From the NCBI GenBank assembly GCA_963786155.1, contig CAWAXW010000006.1:682001-746000 (forward strand): a DNA stretch of 64,000 bases. Reading direction: 5' to 3'. This DNA comes from CAWAXW01 sp963786155. Its GTDB lineage: Bacteria; Actinomycetota; CADDZG01; WHSQ01. The notes under the pieces were generated by a model that worked only from the letters and a program-made list of their open reading frames with translations, was not told the DNA's origin and did not search any database. A program made the translations under genes and the position numbers. Positions 30,249-39,727 of this stretch are shown one piece after another; position 1 is the first letter of the stretch, and every line of letters starts with the position of its first letter.

Positions 30249-30810
30249 GGCGGCCGCCACTCCGTCGACCAAAGCGCCCGGCTGGCTTGCCGAGCTGGGA
30301 TCGCGCGCTTCCTGTCGATAGGGGCCCTCATCGATCTCGGCTCTCGCGATCCAATCCACGCTGCTGGCGCAGGCCACCTTGCTCGGCGTCATCCCCCAGC
30401 TCGTACTGGTTGTGGTCGTGTGTCTGGCCTTCACGGACGGGCCCCGGGTCGGGGTCGTCGTGGGCTTCGCCGGTGGGCTGCTCATCGATCTCCAGTTGCC
30501 GGGCTCGATCGCCGGGCTGACGGCGCTCATCTACACGCTGATCGGCTACGCCGTAGGCAGCCTGAGGCAATATGCCCCTCCGGAGTCGGTCTGGGCCCCC
30601 GTACTGGCCGTGGCGCTGTCCTCCGCCGTAGCCGAGTTCGGATACGCCTCGATGACGATCATGCTCGGGCGCCAGTTCATCGCCATCCAGGAGACCGCCA
30701 AGATCGCAGGGCTGGTGGTCCTCTACAACACCCTCCTTACGCCCTTCGTGTTCCCGATCGTGAGGCGGGTGGCGTCACGCTACCGTCCGGAAAAGGTCTA
30801 CCAGCTGTGA
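30202..30810 (+). CDS. mreD: Rod shape-determining protein MreD, frameshifted at the N terminus
   Basis: Polytopic membrane protein of the elongasome. The body from about 30337 is clear: LAIQSTLLAQATLLGVIPQLVLVVVVCLAF, VGVVVGFAGGLLIDLQLPG and further membrane helices, ending PEKVYQL with a TGA overlapping the mrdA ATG. Upstream the frame hits a stop at 30319. A neighbouring frame reads RFLSIGALI just before, so one extra base in ATCGATC at 30330-30336 plus another indel near 30300 would join it to the ATG at 30202 (MLRKRKARKG), inside the 3' end of mreC. That start is a guess. Repaired length is about 200 residues. Confidence 0.72.
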
Positions 30811-32765
30811 TGTCTTCGCAGAGGCCCAAGACGCTCGGCATCGATCGGACGAAGCTCCGGCTGGCGGTGCTCGCCATAATCATCGTCACGGCGTTCGTGG
30901 CGCTGTTCTCTCGGCTCTGGTTCTTGCAAGTGCTCGCGAGCGAGGACTATCGCGCGCTTGCCAAGGAGAACCGAGTTCGAAGGATCGAAACAGAGCCGAT
31001 CCGGGGCCGCATCCTGGCTCGGGACGGAGAGGTTCTGGTGGACAACCGTAAGTCGCTGGCCGTGACCATCGACCCTCAGATCGTCGATACGCCGGAAGAG
31101 GAACGCCTCGTTCTGTACCGGCTATCGAAAGCGCTGGACCGGCCACTTCGCGAACTGAAGAAGAGCTTCAACGCGCCGACCGTCTCGCCCTATAAGGCGA
31201 TCGCCGTCGCATACGACGTCGATGAGGAAGATGCGTTCTACGTTGCGGAGAACAACGAGGAGTTCCCGGGAGTCGATCGCCTAAAACTCTCGATCCGAGT
31301 GTTCCCACAGGGTAATGTCGCTGCTCAGATCCTCGGCTACGTCGGCGAGATCTCGCCATCACAACTGAAGTCATCTCATTTCAAGGGCGCTAGGCCTCGT
31401 TATCGCCCCGGGGACCGCGTGGGCCAATCCGGAGTCGAGTACTGGTACGACCCCTACCTTCGGGGCACGCCCGGGATCCAGAAGCTGATCGTTGACTCCG
31501 TCGGCGAGCCGGTCGAAGAGCCCGTCGAGATAACCGAGCCCGAGGTGGGACAAGACCTCATCCTCGGCATGGACCTGGACATCCAGAGGGTGACCGAGTC
31601 CGCGCTCGCCAACGGTGTCGCAGCGGCTGGTGGCAGAACGGGTGGGGTCGTCGTGATGGATCCGAACACCGGCGATGTTGTCGCCATGGCGAGCTTCCCG
31701 AGCTTCGACCCATCCAAGCTGGCCGACGGGATCACCGAGAAAGAGTTCGATCAGCTCGGTGCCAAGACCCCGAAGATCAACGAGGACGACGCCCTATTGA
31801 ACCGAACGATCCAGGGCACGTTCCCTCCGGGCTCCACCTTCAAGCTGGTGACGGCCGCAGCAGCGATGGCGACCGGCGTCGCGGAGTACTACACGACGCT
31901 CGGGTGTCCCGGCTCGATCGAGTACGCGGGGACCGTCTTCCCCAACTGGACGTCGGCCGATTTCGGAACGATCGACTTCGAGAAATCCCTCGCGATCTCG
32001 TGCGACACCTTCTATTACCAACTCGGGTGGGCGATGGAGAACCAATATGGCGCCGCACTCGGAGACGGCAGCGAGAGGTTCCAGGACTTCATGCGGCTGA
32101 TGAGCTTCGGGCACGAGACCGGCATCGACCTTCCCTACGAGTTCTCGGGGGTCGTCCCGGACAAGGCGTGGTGTGAGAGCTATCAGAAGCAGGGGTTCAA
32201 GAACTGGTGCGCGGGGGTCCCATGGCTCGGCGGTTACACCGTGAACATGTCCATCGGCCAGGGCGACCTGACGGTGACGCCTCTCCAGATGGCCATCGCG
32301 TACGCCGCGATCGCGAACGACGGCTACGTGATGAGGCCGCGCGTGGCCCAGGGTATCGGCGAATCGGTGGACCTCGAGGAGAACGCTGAGGCGGTCAACG
32401 TGTTCCAGCCGGAGATCCGCAAGGAGGTGCCGCTCGAGGACATCGAGATCGACACGATCGAGACCGGGCTTACTCAAGTCGTCCAGGGTGGCGGGACCGG
32501 GGCGAGCGCTTTCTACGGCTTCCCTCTGACCGCCTATCCGATAGCCGGCAAGACCGGTACCGCCGAACGAGGCGAGACCGGACAGAACTACGCGTGGTTC
32601 GTCTCCTACGGACCGGTCGGTACTCCCGAGTACGTGATCTCCGTGTATGTCGACAACGGTCACGGCGGCGAGACCGCGGCCCCCATCGCTCGCGAGATCT
32701 GGGAGGGCATCTTCGAGCTCGATGACGAGACCGCCATCCAACTAGGTTCGGACGCGTCCAACTGA
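30810..32765 (+). CDS. mrdA: Penicillin-binding protein 2 (elongasome transpeptidase)
   Basis: Class B PBP that cross-links peptidoglycan during rod elongation with RodA. One N-terminal membrane segment (LRLAVLAIIIVTAFVALFSRLWFLQ), then the dimerisation domain with RIETEPIRGRILARDGEVLVDN. The transpeptidase motifs are PPGSTFKL (SxxK, S near residue 341), ISCDTF (the SxN position filled by SCD) and GKTGTAE (KTG, near 579). 651 residues. Two Cys-containing stretches in the transpeptidase domain, near residues 445-470, could allow a disulfide. The ATG at 30810 overlaps the mreD stop by one base, and its stop overlaps the rodA start. Standard mreBCD-mrdA-rodA order. Confidence 0.93.
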   Translation: MSSQRPKTLGIDRTKLRLAVLAIIIVTAFVALFSRLWFLQVLASEDYRALAKENRVRRIETEPIRGRILARDGEVLVDNRKSLAVTIDPQIVDTPEEERLVLYRLSKALDRPLRELKKSFNAPTVSPYKAIAVAYDVDEEDAFYVAENNEEFPGVDRLKLSIRVFPQGNVAAQILGYVGEISPSQLKSSHFKGARPRYRPGDRVGQSGVEYWYDPYLRGTPGIQKLIVDSVGEPVEEPVEITEPEVGQDLILGMDLDIQRVTESALANGVAAAGGRTGGVVVMDPNTGDVVAMASFPSFDPSKLADGITEKEFDQLGAKTPKINEDDALLNRTIQGTFPPGSTFKLVTAAAAMATGVAEYYTTLGCPGSIEYAGTVFPNWTSADFGTIDFEKSLAISCDTFYYQLGWAMENQYGAALGDGSERFQDFMRLMSFGHETGIDLPYEFSGVVPDKAWCESYQKQGFKNWCAGVPWLGGYTVNMSIGQGDLTVTPLQMAIAYAAIANDGYVMRPRVAQGIGESVDLEENAEAVNVFQPEIRKEVPLEDIEIDTIETGLTQVVQGGGTGASAFYGFPLTAYPIAGKTGTAERGETGQNYAWFVSYGPVGTPEYVISVYVDNGHGGETAAPIAREIWEGIFELDDETAIQLGSDASN

Positions 32766-33943
32766 TGGCCAGCCAGGGGATGTTCGGGGAGGCGGTCGAC
32801 CGCATCGGCGGTCAGCCCATCAGCGCTCGCATGCGCCGGAAAGCGCCGATTCGTCATCTCGACCTGCCCCTTCTTCTCGTTACCCTTCTGCTCTCGTCGT
32901 TCGGCGGAGCGATGATCATGTCGGTCACCCGGAACGCCCTCGATGCCGACGGCTTGGATCCCAACCTCTTCTTGAAGAGACAGGTCGCTTTTCTCGTCGG
33001 GGGAGCGGTCATCCTGCTCGCGATGTCGTTCTTCGACTATCGCCACCTCCGAGGCCTCTCGTTCGTGCTCTACGGGCTCTCGATAGCAGGACTTGTGCTC
33101 GTCCTCACGCCGCTCGGTGACGTCCAAAAGGGTGCGAGTCGCTGGATCAATCTCGGCGCCTTCCAGGTGCAGCCTTCGGAGATCACCAAGATCGCCGTGA
33201 TCGTGGGGGTCGCGGCCTACCTGGCGGAACGCAAGGGGGACGTCCGGGCTCTCGACGTGATCGCATGCGTCGCGATCGTGGCATTGCCCTCGGTGCTCAT
33301 CTATCTCGAACCGGACCTCGGAACGATGATGGTGCTCGTGGCAGTGCTCGGCGGGCTCTTGTTGGTTGGGGGAGCGAAGGTCAGGCACTTCATCGGTCTC
33401 GCCGTCGTGGGCTCGGTCGCGATCGCGGTCGCTCTCCAGATGAATCTGCTCCAGCCCTATCAGATAGAACGCCTGACCGTCTTTCTCGATCCCAACCCGG
33501 ATGTGAGGTCCGAGGGCTACAACCTGACGCAGTCGAAGATCGCGATCGGGTCCGGAGGGCTGAGCGGAAGAGGATTCGAGCAGGAGCGGACGCAAACCTC
33601 GCTCGAGTTCGTTCCGGAACAGCGCACCGACTTCATCTTCACGGCCGTCGGGGAACAGCTCGGCTTCGTCGGCGGAGCAGCCCTGCTGACGCTGTTCGCC
33701 TTCCTCATCTGGCGCGCCCTGCGCATCGCTGCGATCTCGCGCGATCTTTTCGGAACCCTCGTCGCGGGGGGGATCGCCATGATGTGGGCCTTCCAGCTAT
33801 TCGTGAACGTCGGGATGACAATGGGGATCATGCCGATTACGGGCATCCCCCTGCCCTTTATGTCCTATGGAGGATCGAACCTGATGACCAACTACATAGC
33901 CGTCGGGCTTCTTCTGAATATCCACATGAGGCGGTATCTGTGA
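32765..33943 (+). CDS. rodA: SEDS family peptidoglycan glycosyltransferase RodA
   Basis: Polymerises lipid II glycan strands in the elongasome together with PBP2. About ten membrane helices over 392 residues after a basic N-terminal tail. Family motifs: GASRWINLGAFQVQPSEITK near 120-138 with W and QPSE, EPDLGTMMV near 182 (catalytic-loop Asp), SGGLSGRGF and VPEQRTDFIFTAVGEQLGF near 280-298, and the C-terminal PITGIPLPFMSYGGSNL. Start and stop overlap the flanking genes by one and four bases. Intact. Confidence 0.95.
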   Translation: MASQGMFGEAVDRIGGQPISARMRRKAPIRHLDLPLLLVTLLLSSFGGAMIMSVTRNALDADGLDPNLFLKRQVAFLVGGAVILLAMSFFDYRHLRGLSFVLYGLSIAGLVLVLTPLGDVQKGASRWINLGAFQVQPSEITKIAVIVGVAAYLAERKGDVRALDVIACVAIVALPSVLIYLEPDLGTMMVLVAVLGGLLLVGGAKVRHFIGLAVVGSVAIAVALQMNLLQPYQIERLTVFLDPNPDVRSEGYNLTQSKIAIGSGGLSGRGFEQERTQTSLEFVPEQRTDFIFTAVGEQLGFVGGAALLTLFAFLIWRALRIAAISRDLFGTLVAGGIAMMWAFQLFVNVGMTMGIMPITGIPLPFMSYGGSNLMTNYIAVGLLLNIHMRRYL

Positions 33944-35316
33944 GTCAAGCCCCCAAACGCGAGAAGGCGTCTGACCTGGCGCCTCCCCCCGGCGAGAGCG
34001 AGGGGAGTGGACAGAGGCGCGCCTCGCGCAGGCCAAGGCGACGTCCACGAAGGCGGACCGGCCGGCCGCGCGGGCCCGCGGCGGAGCGCGTGATGCTCGT
34101 GCATGCCGATCCGCGGGGGACACAGATCGCAGTGCTCGAGGAGGACACGATGGTCGAGCACTACGTGACACGTCACGAGGACCGGTCGATGGTCGGCAAC
34201 GTCTATCTCGGGCGTGTTCAGAACGTGCTGCCCGGTATGGAGGCATCCTTCGTCGACATCGGCGTCGCTCGCAACGGGGTGCTCTACGCGGGCGAAGTGG
34301 GCATCGCGGGGGACGAGGGGGCAGAGATACCCAGGATCGAAACCGTGCTTCGTTCCGGGCAACCGATCCTCGTCCAGGTCGCAAAGGACCCGATGCGCGC
34401 CAAAGGCGCTCGCCTCACTGCTCTCGTGTCCATCGCGGGGCGGCATCTCGTCCTCGTGCCGGGGGCCGAGACGGTCGGAGTGTCCAGGCGCTTGCCCGAT
34501 TCCGAACGACCTCGGTTGCGCGACATCGCTCAGAAGATCCGGCCCCAAGGCAACGGCTTGATCGTGCGAACGGCGGCCGAGGGCGCGAGCGAAACAGATC
34601 TCGAGCGCGATCTCGGGCGGTTGCTCGAAAGCTGGAACGAGATCAAGAAGCGCTCCGAACAGGTGAAGGCCCCGGCCCTCGTCTACGAAGAGCCCGAGCT
34701 CGAGCTGCGTGTCATCAGGGACTTGTTCAATCGCGATGTGGTTCGTTGCGTCGTGGACGACGCGCAACTCGAGTCGACTATTCGTTCCTACATCCGTGCG
34801 ACCACCCCGGACCTCGATCACAGACTCGAGCTGTACGAGGGCGAGCTCCCGATCTTCGAGGAGTTCCGCGCCACGGAACAGATCCGCAAGTCACTGGATC
34901 GCCGCGTGTGGCTCAAGTCCGGCGGTCACATCGTCATCGACCGCACCGAGGCGATGACCGTCGTCGACGTGAACACGGGGAAGTTCGTCGGCAAGTCGAA
35001 CCTGGAGGAGACGGTCTTCCGCAACAATCTCGAATCCGCGGTCGAGATCGCCCGCCAGCTCAGGCTCCGGGACATCGGCGGGATCATCGTGATCGACTTC
35101 ATCGACATGGAGGACCAGGGCAACCGGGAGGAGGTCATCAAGACCTTCCGCAGGGAGCTCGAGAGGGACCGTTCGAGGACACAGGTATTCGACATCTCGC
35201 CCCTCGGCCTGGTTCAGATGACCCGAAAGAACGTATCGGCCGGCATCGTCGAAGCCTTCTCGGACCCCTGCGCCGAGTGCGAGGGCCGCGGCATCCTGAT
35301 CCACGACGTCGACTGA
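33940..35316 (+). CDS. rng: Ribonuclease G / E family endoribonuclease
   Basis: Endonuclease that matures rRNA and decays mRNA. The GTG at 33940 overlaps the rodA TGA as GTGA and gives a 458-residue protein; the frame is open much farther back, but only as a shadow of rodA. Residues 1-47 are a basic, Arg-rich tail (SRRPRRRPRRRTGRPRG). Then come the S1 domain (VGNVYLGRVQNVLPGMEASFVDIG), the catalytic DNase I-like region with VDVNTGKFVG near residue 342 (metal Asp) and IDFIDMED, and the Zn-link CAECEGRG near 447. The order matches RNase G rather than full-length RNase E. rplU follows after a hairpin. Confidence 0.92.
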   Translation: MSQAPKREKASDLAPPPGESEGSGQRRASRRPRRRPRRRTGRPRGPAAERVMLVHADPRGTQIAVLEEDTMVEHYVTRHEDRSMVGNVYLGRVQNVLPGMEASFVDIGVARNGVLYAGEVGIAGDEGAEIPRIETVLRSGQPILVQVAKDPMRAKGARLTALVSIAGRHLVLVPGAETVGVSRRLPDSERPRLRDIAQKIRPQGNGLIVRTAAEGASETDLERDLGRLLESWNEIKKRSEQVKAPALVYEEPELELRVIRDLFNRDVVRCVVDDAQLESTIRSYIRATTPDLDHRLELYEGELPIFEEFRATEQIRKSLDRRVWLKSGGHIVIDRTEAMTVVDVNTGKFVGKSNLEETVFRNNLESAVEIARQLRLRDIGGIIVIDFIDMEDQGNREEVIKTFRRELERDRSRTQVFDISPLGLVQMTRKNVSAGIVEAFSDPCAECEGRGILIHDVD

Positions 35317-35325
35317 TATCCTGGG

Positions 35326-35349
35326 TAGGCGCCGACCATCCGGCGCCTA
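35326..35349 (+). promoter_or_regulatory. Hairpin leader before rplU
   Basis: A perfect 9-bp stem (TAGGCGCCG/CGGCGCCTA) with a 6-base loop lies between rng and rplU, 16 bases before the rplU ATG. A short T-containing stretch and an AGGAG Shine-Dalgarno follow. It may be an r-protein leader controlling L21-L27 or a weak rng terminator. I cannot match it to a known L21 leader structure. Confidence 0.45.
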
Positions 35350-35365
35350 ACTCTTTAGGAGAGCC

Positions 35366-35764
35366 ATGTACGCAGTCATCCGCGCGGGCGGGAAGCAATA
35401 CAAAGTGGCGAAGGGCGACGTGCTCGAGATCGAGCTGGTCGGGGCGGCCCCCGGACGGGGTAAGGGCGGCAGCTCCGACGAGATCGAGTTCGTCCCACTC
35501 TTGGTCGTAGACGACAAGGGCAAGACCCGCTCGGCGCGCTCCGAGCTCTCCAGCGCCAGGGTCAAAGCCAAGATCGTCGGCGAGACCCAGGGACCGAAGG
35601 TCGACATCTTCCGTTATCGCTCGAAGAGCCGGAATCGCCGTCACATCGGCCACCGGCAGAAGTACACGAGTGTCGAGATCAGCGACATATCGTTGGGTGG
35701 GCGAGCCAAGAAGTCAGAGCCCGCCGCCGCGACCAAGGAAACGAAGGAAGAGGGAGACGAGTAG
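35366..35764 (+). CDS. rplU: 50S ribosomal protein L21
   Basis: Binds 23S rRNA domain V near L20. MYAVIRAGGKQYKVAKGDVLEIE is the family opening, with FRYRSKSRNRRHIGHRQKYTSVEI at residues 82-105 the rRNA-binding end. Unusual points are a 12-residue Gly/Arg-rich insert (GAAPGRGKGGSS, about residues 26-37) in the first half and an acidic tail of about 25 residues, making 132 residues against the usual ~103. The insert sits where L21 has a surface loop. It is one base away from rpmA and preceded by AGGAG. Confidence 0.94.
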   Translation: MYAVIRAGGKQYKVAKGDVLEIELVGAAPGRGKGGSSDEIEFVPLLVVDDKGKTRSARSELSSARVKAKIVGETQGPKVDIFRYRSKSRNRRHIGHRQKYTSVEISDISLGGRAKKSEPAAATKETKEEGDE

Positions 35765-36019
35765 ATGGCACACAAGAAGGGCGCATCCTCCTCACGCAAC
35801 GGTCGCGAGTCCACATCCAAGCGACTCGGCGTCAAGGCCTACGGCGGCCAGGAGGTCAAGGCCGGGACGATCATCATTCGCCAGCGCGGGACCAAGGTCC
35901 ACCCCGGCATCAACGTGTCCAAGGGCAACGACGACACGTTGTTCGCCAAGTCCGCCGGCACCGTCAAGTTCCACAACCTGCGCGGCCGCCGGGTCGTAAG
36001 CGTCGTCTCCGAGCAATAA
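35765..36019 (+). CDS. rpmA: 50S ribosomal protein L27
   Basis: Sits at the peptidyl-transferase centre with its N-terminal tail. MAHKKGASSSRNGRESTSKRLGVKAYGGQEVKAG is the classic opening; the tail is already mature length, without the Firmicutes-type cleaved extension. 84 residues, starting immediately after the rplU stop. obgE follows after 47 bases, the standard rplU-rpmA-obgE order. Confidence 0.96.
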   Translation: MAHKKGASSSRNGRESTSKRLGVKAYGGQEVKAGTIIIRQRGTKVHPGINVSKGNDDTLFAKSAGTVKFHNLRGRRVVSVVSEQ

Positions 36020-36066
36020 CCGTCGGCGCGCGCCCGCGCGCCTCCCAAATCAGGAACACTTGACCG

Positions 36067-37323
36067 ATGGCATTCGTCGACGAAGCCAAGATCCAAGTGA
36101 TCGCGGGACGGGGAGGAGACGGCGTCGTGGCCTTCAGGCGCGAGCCCTTCACGCCCAAGGGTGGCCCCGAGGGGGGCGATGGCGGCGATGGCGGCAACGT
36201 CATGCTGAGGGCGGACGAGTCCGTCGGCACCCTGCTAGATCTCCGTGACCATCCGCATGTCAAAGCCGACAAGGGCACTCACGGCCAAGGGTCGAGGCGA
36301 AAGGGCGCGGCCGGGCGCGATCGCGTCGTCCCGGTACCGGTCGGCACGGTCGTGTACGACAACGATGTCCTCATAGCCGATCTCGCTACGGCCGGTGACG
36401 TGTTGGTGGCCGCACATGGGGGTCGAGGGGGCCGGGGGAATGCCGCCTTCGCTACCGCAGCTCGCCGCGCTCCCAGCTTCGCCGAGAACGGTGAGCCGGG
36501 AGAGGAACGGTCACTCCGCTTGGAGCTGCGACTTCTTGCCGACGTCGGGTTGGTGGGATTTCCGAATGCCGGCAAGTCCACTCTCATCTCGCGCATCTCG
36601 GCGGCCAAGCCCAAGATCGCGGACTATCCCTTCACGACTCTCGTCCCGAACCTCGGGGTCGTTCGTTCGGGCGAGGGGAGCTATGTGGTTGCCGATATCC
36701 CCGGCCTTGTTCCGGGTGCGCACGAGGGCCGCGGGCTGGGCCACCAATTCCTGCGTCACGTGCGGCGCGCCGCGGTGCTGGTCTTCCTCGTCGACCTCGC
36801 TGCACCGGATCGCGATCCCGTCCAGGACGTCGACCTCTTGCGAGCCGAGCTCGAGGCATTCGATCCCGAGCTTGCGACCCGTCCGTCCCTCGTTGTTGCC
36901 GCGAAGTTGGATGCCGCAGGTGACTCCTGGGGCGCGGTCAAGACGAGGTTCCCCGATGCGCTGGCGATCTCCGCGGTGTCCGGAGAAGGACTCGACGAGT
37001 TGCTTCGGTCTCTGGCCGCGGAGGTCGACCGGGCGCGCGCCGACAGACCCCCCCAGGTCGGCTACGTCCGACACGTCGTTCGGGACGATCCGATCCGGGT
37101 CGAGCGCGAAGACGTTGCCTGGCGGGTGCGCGGGCGACGGCCGGAGCGGGCTGTGTCCGTAACGGATCTGGACAACGACACCGCGGTCGCGCGATTGCAA
37201 CGCAACCTCATCGACATGGGCGTCGAGGCCGAGTTGGCCAAGGCGGGAGCGGTCGAGGGCGACGAGGTCCGCATAGGCAAGGCCGTGTTCGATTTCCTTC
37301 CGAGCGCGGAGCTGCGATCGTGA
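36067..37323 (+). CDS. obgE: GTPase ObgE/CgtA with OCT domain
   Basis: Large-subunit assembly and stress GTPase. The Obg domain (residues 1-157) has the glycine-rich FTPKGGPEGGDGGDGG and AHGGRGGRGNAAF. The G domain has GFPNAGKST (P-loop), switch II DIPGLVPGAHEGRGLG, and VVAAKLDAA as the NKxD-like motif with Lys-Leu-Asp. A C-terminal OCT domain follows (VAWRVRGRRPERAVS, DMGVEAELAKAGAVEGDEV), the form usual in Gram-positives and actinobacteria. 418 residues. Its stop overlaps the proB start as GTGA. Confidence 0.95.
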   Translation: MAFVDEAKIQVIAGRGGDGVVAFRREPFTPKGGPEGGDGGDGGNVMLRADESVGTLLDLRDHPHVKADKGTHGQGSRRKGAAGRDRVVPVPVGTVVYDNDVLIADLATAGDVLVAAHGGRGGRGNAAFATAARRAPSFAENGEPGEERSLRLELRLLADVGLVGFPNAGKSTLISRISAAKPKIADYPFTTLVPNLGVVRSGEGSYVVADIPGLVPGAHEGRGLGHQFLRHVRRAAVLVFLVDLAAPDRDPVQDVDLLRAELEAFDPELATRPSLVVAAKLDAAGDSWGAVKTRFPDALAISAVSGEGLDELLRSLAAEVDRARADRPPQVGYVRHVVRDDPIRVEREDVAWRVRGRRPERAVSVTDLDNDTAVARLQRNLIDMGVEAELAKAGAVEGDEVRIGKAVFDFLPSAELRS

Positions 37324-38432
37324 CGCGTCCACTGATCGAGAGTGGAGACCGCCTCGTCGTCAAGATCGGCACGACGTCGCTGGTCGGCGCGACGGGAGAA
37401 CCGGACGAGGAGCGGCTAAAGAGCCTTTGTGGCCAGATCGCCGACCTCACCGAGAGCGGCATCAAGGTGATCCTGGTCTCCAGCGGCGCCATCGCCGCCG
37501 GCCTCGGCCCCCTGTCGCTCGAGAGGCGTCCGACGGATATCCCTTCGCTTCAGGCGGCCGCGGCCGTGGGACAAGGCCGGCTGCTGGCGCGTTACATGAG
37601 GCTCTTGTGGGAACGCGGTTTGGTGAGCGGCCAGATGCTGTTGACGCGTTATGACTTCATGCAGCGCCAGCAGTACCTGAACGCTCGTCAGACACTGGAT
37701 CGCCTGCTCGAGCTGGGGGCGGTACCGATCGTCAACGAGAACGACACGATCGCCGTCGACGAGATCCGATTCGGCGACAACGACCGCTTGGCGGCACTGG
37801 TTGGGAACCTGGCACATGCCAAGGTGATGGCGTTGCTCACCGACGCACAGGGCGTGCATGCCGCCGATCCGCGCACCCATCCGACGGCACCGTTGCTCGA
37901 CGAGGTGGAGCGCATAACCCCGGAATTGGAGCGCGCTGCGGGAGGCACCGGATCGGAGCTGTCGAGCGGCGGCATGGCGTCGAAGCTCGCGGCGGCGTGG
38001 GTTGCGACCTTCTCGGGAGTCGGCGTCGTCGTTGCCAACGCGGCCGATGAGGATGTCCTTGCCCGCATCGCAGCCGGCGCGAAGGTCGGCACGTACTTCC
38101 ATCCTCGTCCCCACCGAGCCTCCGCGCGCAGACTGTGGATCGCATTCGCCCAGCCTCCGCGCGGAACCGTGGTCGTTGACGCGGGCGCCCGCCGAGCGGT
38201 CGTGGATGCGAAGCGAAGCCTGCTGCCGGTCGGAGTGACCGAGGTGAGAGGACGTTTCGAGTCCGGCGACGTCGTCGACGTATCCGACTCACAGGGGCTG
38301 GTGTTCGCACGCGGGTTGGTACGCTATGGATCTACCGAGCTCGACGAAGCGCGCGGCCGTCCGACCGCCGAGCTGGCGGGCCGAGAGGTCATCCACCGAG
38401 ATCAATTGGTCGTCCTGGAGGAAGAGCAGTGA
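37320..38432 (+). CDS. proB: Glutamate 5-kinase
   Basis: First step of proline synthesis: phosphorylates glutamate with ATP. GTG start at 37320. The amino-acid kinase domain has VVKIGTTSLVG, VILVSSGAIAAGL, the FGDNDRLAALVGN nucleotide and substrate loop near residue 147, and GTGSELSSGGMASKLAAA near 213. A C-terminal PUA domain follows (GTVVVDAGARRAVVDAKRSLLPVGVTE). 370 residues, normal length. The stop overlaps the proA start by four bases. Confidence 0.95.
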   Translation: MTRPLIESGDRLVVKIGTTSLVGATGEPDEERLKSLCGQIADLTESGIKVILVSSGAIAAGLGPLSLERRPTDIPSLQAAAAVGQGRLLARYMRLLWERGLVSGQMLLTRYDFMQRQQYLNARQTLDRLLELGAVPIVNENDTIAVDEIRFGDNDRLAALVGNLAHAKVMALLTDAQGVHAADPRTHPTAPLLDEVERITPELERAAGGTGSELSSGGMASKLAAAWVATFSGVGVVVANAADEDVLARIAAGAKVGTYFHPRPHRASARRLWIAFAQPPRGTVVVDAGARRAVVDAKRSLLPVGVTEVRGRFESGDVVDVSDSQGLVFARGLVRYGSTELDEARGRPTAELAGREVIHRDQLVVLEEEQ

Positions 38433-39673
38433 GCGTCAACGACATCTGCACCAGAGCCGCCGCCGCCGCTCCCGCGGTCGCCCGGCTGTCGACCAAGGTC
38501 AAAGATCAAGCCCTCGAAGCAATGGCGCGAGGGCTCGAGAGCCACGCCGATCAGCTGATCGCGGCGAACTCGAGGGATGTCGAGTCGGCAAAAGAGAGCG
38601 GCGTAACCGGTGCACTCGTCGACAGACTGACGCTCACGCCCACGCGTTTGGAATCGATGGCTTCCGGACTCCGGGCGGTTGCCGCCCAACCCGATCCCGT
38701 CGGGGACGTCGTCGAGAGCTGGCGCCGACCGAACGGCCTTCTCATCCAGAAGGAGCGCTGGCCCCTCGGAGTCATCGCGGTCATCTACGAAGCGCGGCCG
38801 AACGTGACGGCCGACGTGGCCGGGCTGTGCCTCAAGTCCGGGAACGCGTGCGTGCTGCGCGGCTCGTCCATAGCTCTGAACTCGAACATCGCGATCGAAC
38901 AGGTACTCAGGGCCGCCGCAGAAAGCGCGGGCGTGCCGGACGGCGCCCTGCAACTGGTCCCAGACGCGGGACGAGATTCGGCCCTCGATCTGATGAAGGC
39001 GAAGGGCCTGATCGATCTCCTCATTCCGCGCGGCGGACGGGAGCTGATCTCGAGCATCGAAGAGAACGCGACCGTTCCCTACATCATCGACGGCGACGGG
39101 AACTGCCACGTATACGTCGACCGATCGGCCGACCCCGACATGGCCACCCGAATCGTCGTCAACGCGAAGACCCAGCGGACGAGCGTTTGTAACTCGGCCG
39201 AGACATTGCTCGTTCATTCCGAGATCGCAGACAAGTGGTTGCCGGGGGCGCTCGATGCACTCGCGGGTGAAGGCGTCGAGGTCAGAGGAGACGACCGGGT
39301 CCGTGCGCTGTGGCCACAAGCCTCCACGGCGACGGATGAAGATTGGGCGACGGAATACCTCGACCTCATCATGGCGGCGCGCGTCGTCGATTCGATCGAC
39401 GAAGCGATCGAGCACGTGAACAAGTGGGGAACGTCGAACGCTGAGGCGATCGTGACCCAGGACATCGCCGCTGCCGGCAGGTTCGCGGCGGACGTCGACT
39501 CCGGTTCGATCTTCATCAACGCCTCCACTCGCTTCTCCGACGGCGGCGAGTTCGGCTACGGCGCCGAGATCGGAATATCGACCCAGAAACTGCACGCCCG
39601 AGGCCCCCTGGGCTTAAGGGAGCTGACCTCCACGAAATACGTAGTCTGGGGCGAGGGCCAGATCAGGGAATAG
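38429..39673 (+). CDS. proA: Gamma-glutamyl phosphate reductase
   Basis: Second step of proline synthesis: reduces gamma-glutamyl phosphate to the semialdehyde with NADPH. 414 residues from a GTG that overlaps the proB stop. Motifs: ERWPLGVIAVIYEARPNVTADVAGLCLKSGNACVLRGS near residues 110-148, IDLLIPRGG, and the catalytic Cys in RTSVCNSAETLLVH near residue 255. ProA-specific ending GPLGLRELTSTKYVV. Intact. Confidence 0.95.
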   Translation: MSVNDICTRAAAAAPAVARLSTKVKDQALEAMARGLESHADQLIAANSRDVESAKESGVTGALVDRLTLTPTRLESMASGLRAVAAQPDPVGDVVESWRRPNGLLIQKERWPLGVIAVIYEARPNVTADVAGLCLKSGNACVLRGSSIALNSNIAIEQVLRAAAESAGVPDGALQLVPDAGRDSALDLMKAKGLIDLLIPRGGRELISSIEENATVPYIIDGDGNCHVYVDRSADPDMATRIVVNAKTQRTSVCNSAETLLVHSEIADKWLPGALDALAGEGVEVRGDDRVRALWPQASTATDEDWATEYLDLIMAARVVDSIDEAIEHVNKWGTSNAEAIVTQDIAAAGRFAADVDSGSIFINASTRFSDGGEFGYGAEIGISTQKLHARGPLGLRELTSTKYVVWGEGQIRE

Positions 39674-39727
39674 CCCCTCCACGGCTGGTTCCACCACCTA
39701 TCGGCTCATTTGCGGTTAGCTATCACG

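Noticed and set aside
33265..33939. 5' extension of the RNase G frame inside rodA
   Set aside because: The Arg-rich translation mirrors rodA; the GTG at 33940 with a 4-base overlap is the better start.
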